NCBI GenBank assembly: GCA_030632765.1
Contig: DAOVUC010000023.1
Span: 1-11,767, forward strand
Origin: Candidatus Dadabacteria bacterium
GTDB taxonomy: Bacteria; Desulfobacterota_D; UBA1144; Nemesobacterales; UBA2774
DNA: 11,767 nucleotides
Reading direction: 5' to 3'
Shown here: piece by piece, positions 6,860 to 11,767 of the stretch
Numbering within the stretch: the stretch's first letter is position 1
How the letters are laid out: every line of letters begins with the position of its first letter
Program-made: the position numbers and the translations under genes
The notes under the pieces: generated by a model
Databases searched by the model: none
The model's input: only the letters and a program-made list of their open reading frames with translations
What the model was told of the DNA's origin: nothing

Positions 6860-8038
6860 ATGGAGACTAAATACAAGCAATTCGACGAATCTACATCAGT
6901 AGGTGAATTAGGAGAATTTGCTGAAGGTACTGATGATGTGACTTCTTTAAAATTCAAAGAAAGTTATGTTCAGGGTGATGAATCTGAGAATCATTTCCAG
7001 TCAAGAAAGGTAAGGACTAAATCTAAGGGAGATGAAACCCCTGATGAACAACTTCGATTGTTGTACGTTTACTTTAAAGATATGTCCATTGAGCCGCTTT
7101 TTACAGCACAGGAAGAGGTAGAGATTGCGGCTAAAATAAAGAAGTGTGAATCAATGGCTAGAGAGCTTATTGTAGTTGTTAATAAGCTAAGCAACAAAAA
7201 GCTAAAACCTATATTGAATGGTCATAAAAATAGTAGAAATGGCGCCAATGGTGTGGTCATACAAAAGCGGATAAAGAGCCTCAATGCATTTGTAAGAGCT
7301 TATTATGACAATGCTAAGAAGATGAAGCAGAGATTTGTGAAAGCAAATTTGAGATTGGTTATCACTATTTCCAGAAAATACATGGGCCGTGGTTTACCGC
7401 TATCAGATCTTATTCAAGAGGGTAATATGGGGCTTATGCGCGCTGTGGAAAGATTTGATCACAGAAAGGGTTTTAAGTTCTCAACTTACGCGTCTTGGTG
7501 GATTCATCAAGCTATATTGAGGGCCCTTCAAGGCCAGACGCGAACAATAAAGGTGCCTGTCTATTTGTTAGAGCAGGCTAACAGGGTTTATAAGGTTAAT
7601 GCCGTATTAGCCAAAAAATTTGGAAGAAAGCCAACTCCTAAAGAAATATCTCGCAAATCCGGGATATCTGTTGAGGTAGTAAAACGTATATTAAGATCCA
7701 CTAAAGATGCAATTAGTTTAGATACACCTATCTTGGACGGGGAAAAAACAACCCTACTTGATTCAATCGCCGACAATGAAACTGGTATTCCTGATTCTAT
7801 GGTAGCTAGATCAGACTTGACTGATAAGCTAAGAGAGGCACTTACTCTACTTAACCCTAGAGAAGAAGAAATACTAAGGTTAAGGTTTGGAATAGATCAG
7901 CATAGCACGTATACATTGGATGAGATCGGAAAGAGGTTTAATCTGACACGTGAAAGAATAAGGCAGATTGAAAAAGCAGCACTTGGAAAACTTGCCAATT
8001 CCGAAATCAAGGATCATTTGGAAAGCTTCCTTAAATAA
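6860..8038 (+). CDS. RNA polymerase sigma factor, sigma70 family, lacking region 1.1 (group 2-like)
   Basis: This 392-residue sigma70-family protein has no long acidic region 1.1; about 60 non-conserved residues precede region 1.2. In order: region 1.2 (about 65-98, YFKDMSIEPLFTAQEE), a short basic spacer (about 105-150), regions 2.1-2.4 (about 158-228, with KANLRLV, LIQEGNMGLMRAVERFD and FSTYASWWIHQAIL), region 3 (about 235-300) and region 4 (about 320-390, YTLDEIGKRFNLTRERIRQIE). Region 4.2 is almost identical to the -35-reading helix of RpoD. In region 2.4 the RpoD sequence WWIRQAIT reads WWIHQAIL here, so the Thr that helps read the -10 element is Leu 220. Size and layout suggest a group 2 factor (RpoS/SigB-like in kind). 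A short-form primary sigma cannot be excluded. The gene stands alone. Confidence 0.88.
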   Translation: METKYKQFDESTSVGELGEFAEGTDDVTSLKFKESYVQGDESENHFQSRKVRTKSKGDETPDEQLRLLYVYFKDMSIEPLFTAQEEVEIAAKIKKCESMARELIVVVNKLSNKKLKPILNGHKNSRNGANGVVIQKRIKSLNAFVRAYYDNAKKMKQRFVKANLRLVITISRKYMGRGLPLSDLIQEGNMGLMRAVERFDHRKGFKFSTYASWWIHQAILRALQGQTRTIKVPVYLLEQANRVYKVNAVLAKKFGRKPTPKEISRKSGISVEVVKRILRSTKDAISLDTPILDGEKTTLLDSIADNETGIPDSMVARSDLTDKLREALTLLNPREEEILRLRFGIDQHSTYTLDEIGKRFNLTRERIRQIEKAALGKLANSEIKDHLESFLK

Positions 8039-8114
8039 AAGCGCCCTACTTAAAAAGATCTTTATAATTGTAATTTGAGTACTGACATATAGGTGTATTT
8101 CTGCTTATATTCAG

Positions 8115-8435
8115 TCAATCAAGTATTCCGCCTATTATTGCCCCAATTAAAAGCGGTCCCACGTTAGATATTACAAGAATAAAACTCCCGGTTCCTGCCA
8201 CAAATCCAATAATCGGTGCTCCGGTAAGTGCAGATGTAAATACAAACAGGCATATACCCAGTACAATCGCCGGCAGAAAGACCGCTATTGCAGCGTTTAC
8301 TAAGCTTCCCGCTTTTTTCCCTCCAACAATTCCTGCTATGAGCGGTCCGAAACCAGGCAGCCAGAACAGCAGGATAGAGATTAAGAACATCCAGAAGATG
8401 CCCGATATTATGCTTCCCTGTTTTTGATTTGCCAT
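8115..8435 (-). CDS. Small multi-helix membrane protein of unknown function
   Basis: I choose the ATG at 8435, giving 106 residues (MANQKQGSIISG...). The open frame extends upstream to 8528, but the extra 31 codons run through the nrdJ terminator hairpin and are not hydrophobic like the rest. Nearly the whole protein is hydrophobic: helices at about 10-38, 45-68 and 74-104, with a basic GGKKAGS turn at about 38-44. GFGPLIAGIVGG (28-39) recurs as NVGPLLIGAIIGG (91-103), so the two ends resemble each other. The glycine-rich GPLIAGIVGG pattern recalls small membrane families such as DUF5518, but I cannot assign one. A TACAAT box 10 bases upstream of the ATG could drive a near-leaderless transcript. 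It converges on the sigma gene. Confidence 0.7.
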   Translation of the reverse strand: MANQKQGSIISGIFWMFLISILLFWLPGFGPLIAGIVGGKKAGSLVNAAIAVFLPAIVLGICLFVFTSALTGAPIIGFVAGTGSFILVISNVGPLLIGAIIGGILD

Positions 8436-8482
8436 TATATTCTCATTGTAACATTGTTTGCTCTTTTGTTCACGTTGGAAGC

Positions 8483-8517
8483 AAAAAAAAGGCCCAAACT
8501 CTTTTAAGAGATGGGCC
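8483..8517 (-). terminator. Rho-independent terminator of nrdJ
   Basis: Read on the minus strand, GGCCCA pairs with TGGGCC (8517-8512 with 8496-8491) and the inner CTCTT pairs with AAGAG (8510-8506 with 8503-8499) around a two-base turn. Small internal mismatches lie between the two stems. A run of eight T (8490-8483) follows at once. It begins 38 bases after the nrdJ stop codon. This is the clearest terminator in the window. It also argues against a start at 8528 for the membrane protein gene. Confidence 0.92.
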
Positions 8518-8554
8518 CCAAGACTCATATGCTATTTTCTTTGCTGTTAATCTG

Positions 8555-11062
8555 TTAATCACACTTGGAGTATCCACAGCTCCGGCAAGTCATACAGCCC
8601 TGCTCAAAAGCTAAAGCGCGGTCCCCACAGTCAGGGCAGCGTTCCAGATTTAAATCCATAGCTTTTTTTGGAGGTTCTTTAGCGGAACTTTTGTTAACCA
8701 CAACAAAGTGCCTCTTCAGTACTGTAGCGATAGCATCCGGAATTGACATAACTAGCTTGCCCTCTGAAAATACGGGAGAAGAGCCGCCTATACCCTCAAG
8801 CTGCTCAATTACATCTTCAACCGCTATTCTCGATCTCAGCGCCAAAGATACCAACCTTCCGGTTGCCTCTGCATCAGCCATTGTTGAATAGCCTGATTTG
8901 CCTATTTGAACAAATACTTCAACCGGCCTTCCTTCAATTGTGTTTACTGTTACGTATAGATTTCCGTACCCGGTTTTTATTACCTCTGTGAAACCCTGAA
9001 GGCACTGTGGCCTTTTTATGGGCTTAATCTCTTCACTAGAGGATGGACGAAGGGATGAGATGGGGTTGGGGTGATGGGTTTTGTTCATCCCTTCGTCCTG
9101 GGTCTGGGTCGGAAGCTTTTTTTCGTCTTTATCTTGCTGTTGGGATTTGGCCTCTTCTTCAGTAACCAATATCCCTTCTCTGGATCCCTCTCTGTAAACT
9201 GTTACGCCTTTACAGCCGAGTTTCCAAGCAAGGAAATAAATCTTTTCTACTTCTTCTAATGTTATATCCGCAGGTAAATTAACAGTGCTTGAGATGCAGG
9301 AGTCTATATGTTTTTGAATTGCAGCCTGCATGCGAACCCTCATCTCAGGCTTAATCTGATGAGATGTTACGAAAGTATCGGGCAGCTCGCTATCGTCCTC
9401 AATATCAAACTTTTCCATATATTCGGTAACAAGCGGGTGGTACACCTTGAATTCTCCTTTTGAGAGAGATTTAGAGCGCCTGAAGTAAGATAGTGCGAAT
9501 GCGGGTTCAACTCCGCTTGTGGTTCCCGCAAGAATTGATCCGCTTCCTACTGGTGGAACCGTTAGTATGCAGGCATTTCTAAGACCTTGCTTCTTTATTT
9601 TCTCTACAATCCGCCCGTCAATAGTGTCTAGGAACGGACGTGATAGATGTGTGTCGAGGTCAAACACCGGGAAGCTGCCTTTTTCCGCAGCCAGGTCAGT
9701 GCTTGCCTCATAAACTGTGTTCTTGATGTGTTCAAACATTTTATCTGCAAACTCAACACCCTCATCTGTGTCATATTTAATATTGAGTTTTGTTAGCATG
9801 TCCCCAAATCCTGTAAACCCTACCCCTATACGCCTTGAACTGGTTGATGCTTTTGTTTGGAAGCTGAGGGGATGTTTTTTCATGTTGTAATCAAGCACGT
9901 TATCCAAGAAACGCACAGAATGCTGAAATGCTTTTTCCAAGTTTTCCCAATCGATCGATGCGTTTTCAGTGAACGCGTTTTTTACAAACGGGGAAAGGTT
10001 AATATTTCCAAGACAGCAGTTCCCGTAATCCTCAAGCGCCTGCTCACTGCATGGATTAACTCCGTTTACTTCCATGCCGTTGTATTCGGTTGGAGAGTAT
10101 CTCTTTACAGAGTCCCAAAAAATAAGTCCCGGCTCAGCAGAAGACCATGCTGATTTTACAAGTTTTTCCCAAACGTCTCTTGCTCTAATTGTTTTAATGA
10201 ACTTGACTTTTTTATTCTCGAATTTGAGTTCAAAATCTGTATCGTTTTCTACGGCTTCCATAAACTCGTCAGAAATCTTTATTGATATGTTTGCAAACTG
10301 GACTTTTGATCTAGCAGCGTCGTTTTTAATTTCAATGAATTCCTGTATATCAGGGTGGTTAACGTCAAGAGTAATCATAAGAGCGCCGCGTCTTCCCGCT
10401 TGTCCGATTGTGCCTGTAGTGGTTGAAAGTAGCTCCATAAAGGACACTGCGCCAGTTGAGTAGATTGCTGAATTATTTACAGGCGCTCCTTTGGGCCTTA
10501 GTATAGATATATCAGTTCCAACTCCTCCGCCAAATGAATAGGTTCGTGCCGCTTCTTTGCACCATTCGAAAATCCCTTCAATCGAATCCTCTTTAATCGG
10601 CATATAATAACAATTTAAGAGGGTTGCTCTTCTTTGTTGTCCGGCACCAAAAAGAATTCTTCCGCCGGGGATAAATTTGAAGTTAGATAAAAGCCAATAG
10701 AAATTATCTTCCCATTGAGCCTTAAGCTCTTTAGTCTTTTCCGCAGAGGCCATTTCTCTGGCAACTCTATGCCACATGTCTTCTGGTTTGTGTTCAACTA
10801 TTTTTCCTGTCATATCGCGAAGAGCGTATTTTTCAAAGAAAACTCTAGCTCGAAGGTCATCTCCGTCAAAAGCCTCTAGTGTCTTTTGCGGTATGTCCAT
10901 AACTCCTTGTGCTTGCTTGACGAATTCTTCTGATTCTTCAGGGGTGGATTCGCTTTGAATTAGTGTTTGTTCCAGTTCTGCTGTTAGGTTGTTTTCTTCC
11001 ATTAGACCCTTTCCGTTTCCATTCCCATTAGTCTCTGTTGGGCCGAGCTTATCAGAAGCCAT
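8555..11062 (-). CDS. nrdJ: Adenosylcobalamin-dependent (class II) ribonucleoside-diphosphate reductase
   Basis: The 835-residue single-subunit class II reductase converts ribonucleotides to deoxyribonucleotides using coenzyme B12, so it needs neither an iron subunit nor oxygen. Numbered from the chosen start: redox Cys in LLNCYY (C151), SFGGGVGTD (176-184), AGRRGALM (223-230), active-site NPCSE (N336, C338, E340), and PPVGSGSILAGTTSGVEP (about 503-520). The C-terminal cysteine-rich tail has CPDC at 809-812 and further cysteines at 823, 826, 829 and 834, fitting a zinc ribbon or redox tail. No ATP-cone is visible at the N-terminus. An ATG at 11071 abuts AGGAGG with no spacer, whereas ATG 11062 is 9 bases from it, so I prefer 11062. 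A palindromic element lies in frame at residues 655-673. Confidence 0.95.
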   Translation of the reverse strand: MASDKLGPTETNGNGNGKGLMEENNLTAELEQTLIQSESTPEESEEFVKQAQGVMDIPQKTLEAFDGDDLRARVFFEKYALRDMTGKIVEHKPEDMWHRVAREMASAEKTKELKAQWEDNFYWLLSNFKFIPGGRILFGAGQQRRATLLNCYYMPIKEDSIEGIFEWCKEAARTYSFGGGVGTDISILRPKGAPVNNSAIYSTGAVSFMELLSTTTGTIGQAGRRGALMITLDVNHPDIQEFIEIKNDAARSKVQFANISIKISDEFMEAVENDTDFELKFENKKVKFIKTIRARDVWEKLVKSAWSSAEPGLIFWDSVKRYSPTEYNGMEVNGVNPCSEQALEDYGNCCLGNINLSPFVKNAFTENASIDWENLEKAFQHSVRFLDNVLDYNMKKHPLSFQTKASTSSRRIGVGFTGFGDMLTKLNIKYDTDEGVEFADKMFEHIKNTVYEASTDLAAEKGSFPVFDLDTHLSRPFLDTIDGRIVEKIKKQGLRNACILTVPPVGSGSILAGTTSGVEPAFALSYFRRSKSLSKGEFKVYHPLVTEYMEKFDIEDDSELPDTFVTSHQIKPEMRVRMQAAIQKHIDSCISSTVNLPADITLEEVEKIYFLAWKLGCKGVTVYREGSREGILVTEEEAKSQQQDKDEKKLPTQTQDEGMNKTHHPNPISSLRPSSSEEIKPIKRPQCLQGFTEVIKTGYGNLYVTVNTIEGRPVEVFVQIGKSGYSTMADAEATGRLVSLALRSRIAVEDVIEQLEGIGGSSPVFSEGKLVMSIPDAIATVLKRHFVVVNKSSAKEPPKKAMDLNLERCPDCGDRALAFEQGCMTCRSCGYSKCD
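9045..9098. repeat. In-frame palindromic element inside nrdJ, with G-rich loop
   Basis: GGACGAAGGGATGA (9045-9058) and TCATCCCTTCGTCC (9085-9098) form a perfect 14-base inverted repeat around a 26-base loop. The whole element is 54 bases, exactly 18 codons, and keeps the nrdJ frame. On the + strand, four G-runs (9052-9054, 9062-9065, 9068-9071, 9076-9078) are separated by loops of 7, 2 and 4 bases and meet the usual G-quadruplex rule. The encoded residues (including HHPNPISSLRPS) sit in a low-complexity, charged linker next to EAKSQQQDKDEKK. No second copy is seen in this window and no target-site duplication is evident. Confidence 0.75.
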
Positions 11063-11071
11063 GATCACCAT

Positions 11072-11077
11072 CCTCCT
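11072..11077 (-). promoter_or_regulatory. nrdJ ribosome binding site, deciding the start codon
   Basis: Minus-strand AGGAGG lies directly against an ATG at 11071 (no spacer) and 9 bases from the ATG at 11062. Normal spacing supports translation from 11062, giving MASDKLGP at the N-terminus. Confidence 0.75.
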
Positions 11078-11090
11078 AGTTCTATCGGTT

Positions 11091-11106
11091 GCGTGCTATA
11101 TTGTGC
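11091..11106 (-). promoter_or_regulatory. Second, degenerate NrdR box
   Basis: Minus-strand GCACAATATAGCACGC matches the NrdR consensus acaCwAtATaTwGtgt well in its left half and core (CAATATA) and poorly in its right half. Its centre is 31 bases from the centre of the strong box at 11122-11137, close to three helical turns, as expected for the paired sites NrdR usually binds. Spacing is the main argument for it. Confidence 0.5.
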
Positions 11107-11115
11107 TACGGATCG

Positions 11116-11144
11116 ATTGAACCACAATATGTTGTGGTTGTCAA
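11116..11144 (-). promoter_or_regulatory. Promoter of nrdJ
   Basis: Minus-strand TTGACA (11144-11139) is followed after 17 bases by TTCAAT (11121-11116), which matches the -10 consensus at four of six positions. Transcription would start near 11109, about 47 bases before the ATG at 11062. The strong NrdR box fills the spacer between the two promoter elements, the expected position for a repressor. Confidence 0.6.
11122..11137 (-). promoter_or_regulatory. NrdR box in the nrdJ promoter
   Basis: On the minus strand CCACAACATATTGTGG is nearly symmetric and matches the published NrdR box consensus acaCwAtATaTwGtgt in its core, in either orientation. NrdR is the near-universal bacterial repressor of ribonucleotide reductase genes and responds to ATP/dATP. 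The site lies within the -35/-10 spacer of nrdJ, consistent with repression when dNTPs are plentiful. The nrdR gene itself is not in this window. Confidence 0.82.
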
Positions 11145-11475
11145 TAGGTTATTTTTGATGATTTTTTCTTCATTGTAGAAAATTCAATAACTTCAATATA
11201 TTAGACAATGAAAATATTTTTATTGAAAATGAAAGCCATACAATAAAGAATGGTTGTAACACATTCTTAAAGTATAGTTTTAACAAATTTGGTGTTGGTT
11301 TTTGGGGGAAAAGAGTTAAAAGACAAATTGTTGGTTAAAAGTCTCAATCAGATTAGAAAATGATAGCATCATTCGTAATTTTTCACAAGGGGTAAATATA
11401 AATTCTCTCGAAAAGTGTTTATCATACAATACAGCGTATATTATTTTAAAGATAAAATAGCAGGTTATAAAGCTT

Positions 11476-11767
11476 ATGGACAACGTTACTCAAGAAAAGA
11501 GAATAGATAGAATATTAAATTCTGGTTTGGCAATTTAAAGGATAACGAGATTCCCTCACAGGAGTGCAGGAGTATCTGGTGGATAAAGGATGATGAGAAT
11601 GATAAGAAGATAAAAGATCATTTTGAGAATGATCTTGCCCTAGCAAGAAAAGGGGATTTAGAAGATTGGAAATTAACCCCCTCAGGCACGTTAGCATTAA
11701 TTCTTCTGCTAGATCAGTTTCCCCGTAACATATACCGGGGCACGCTGAGGGCTTTTTCTCAGGACCA
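11476..11767 (+). pseudogene. DUF924 family protein, 5' part, interrupted by a one-base frameshift (partial)
   Basis: The ATG at 11476 opens MDNVTQEKRIDRILN and then leaves the coding frame after codon 11518-11520; its stop falls at 11536-11538. The frame one base back continues from 11520 as FWFGNLKDNEIP, later WWIKDDENDKKIKDHFEND, GDLEDWKLTPSGTLALILL and LLDQFPRNIYRGTLRAFSQD, to the window edge. ILNFWFG, GDLxDWxxTPxGxLALILLLDQFPRNIYRGT and RAFxxD are the hallmark of the DUF924 family, a cytosolic all-helical family whose function is not known to me. Restoring one T near 11520 (AAATTCTGG to AAATTTCTGG) would repair the gene. The intact downstream frame suggests a recent mutation, a sequence error, or much less likely programmed shifting. 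An AGG about 11 bases upstream is only a weak ribosome site. Confidence 0.8.

Larger units (their letters stand above)
11063..11475. other. Divergent intergenic region between nrdJ and the DUF924 gene
   Basis: The left 85 bases hold the nrdJ ribosome site, promoter and NrdR boxes. The rest (about 11150-11475) is strongly AT-rich, with no open frame of substance and no recognisable RNA. A small hairpin (AATGAT 11359-11364, ATCATT 11368-11373) has no T-run and no evident role. A promoter for the DUF924 gene must lie here, but I find no convincing -35/-10 pair. Confidence 0.55.

Noticed and set aside
8436..8528. N-terminal extension of the small membrane protein to ATG 8528
   Set aside because: It would be encoded by the nrdJ terminator stem and its T-run; the hydrophobic, family-like part begins at the internal ATG 8435.
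9071..9259. Plus-strand frame overlapping the palindromic element in nrdJ
   Set aside because: It is antisense to nrdJ, has no ribosome site, and exists only because the palindrome lacks stops; nrdJ coding is continuous through it, so no intein or inserted gene is present.
11063..11071. nrdJ start at ATG 11071
   Set aside because: The AGGAGG touches this ATG with no spacer; ATG 11062 has the normal 9-base distance.
11359..11373. Hairpin AATGAT-AGC-ATCATT
   Set aside because: It is a six-base AT-rich stem with no T-run and no gene end nearby; likely chance.
11515..11697. 60-codon minus-strand frame at the right end
   Set aside because: It lies antisense to the clearly conserved DUF924 coding sequence and is explained as its shadow.

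Overview
The window reads as a stretch of ordinary chromosome from a bacterium of moderately low GC. It is gene-dense, most genes have good Shine-Dalgarno sites, and the promoters are sigma70-like. The gene set (SUF iron-sulfur assembly, Mn-type superoxide dismutase, a B12-dependent ribonucleotide reductase, a primary-like sigma factor) suggests a free-living, oxygen-exposed, possibly Gram-negative bacterium. I cannot fix the phylum from this window. I see no tRNA, rRNA, CRISPR array, transposase or integrase.

Layout. Bases 1-136 are the 3' end of ilvD (+). Bases 174-867 carry two small minus-strand genes: a DUF488 (YeaO-like) protein and an unrecognised small protein whose 5' part looks frameshifted. 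Bases 1067-5470 are one minus-strand operon, in transcription order Rrf2 regulator, sufB, sufC, sufD, Rieske-type ferredoxin, with SD sites at the four downstream genes and gaps of 12-51 bases. A 471-base region separates it from the divergent sodA (5942-6553, +). Both divergent promoters can be read: TTGTGG-N17-TATAAT for suf and TTGACA-N17-TAAAAT for sodA. Next comes a sigma70-family factor without region 1.1 (6860-8038, +). It converges on a small three-helix membrane protein (8115-8435, -). Then comes nrdJ (8555-11062, -), with a textbook intrinsic terminator downstream and a TTGACA promoter upstream that overlaps a strong NrdR box. The right edge holds the start of a DUF924 gene (+) broken by a one-base frameshift.

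How the parts fit. The Rrf2 protein keeps the three cysteines of Fe-S-sensing regulators and heads the suf operon, so Fe-S-responsive feedback is the natural reading. SufS and SufU/SufE are absent here, so sulfur must be supplied from elsewhere. SodA stands next to the operon and protects the same kind of Fe-S targets from superoxide. NrdJ makes deoxyribonucleotides with or without oxygen, using adenosylcobalamin.

The most unusual signal is a 54-base element inside nrdJ: a perfect 14-base inverted repeat around a G-rich loop that meets the G-quadruplex rule. It lies in frame in a variable linker just before the C-terminal part of the protein and looks like an inserted palindromic element. Other points of interest are the NrdR boxes spaced 31 bases centre to centre, the altered -10-reading residues of the sigma factor, and two separate one-base frameshifts.
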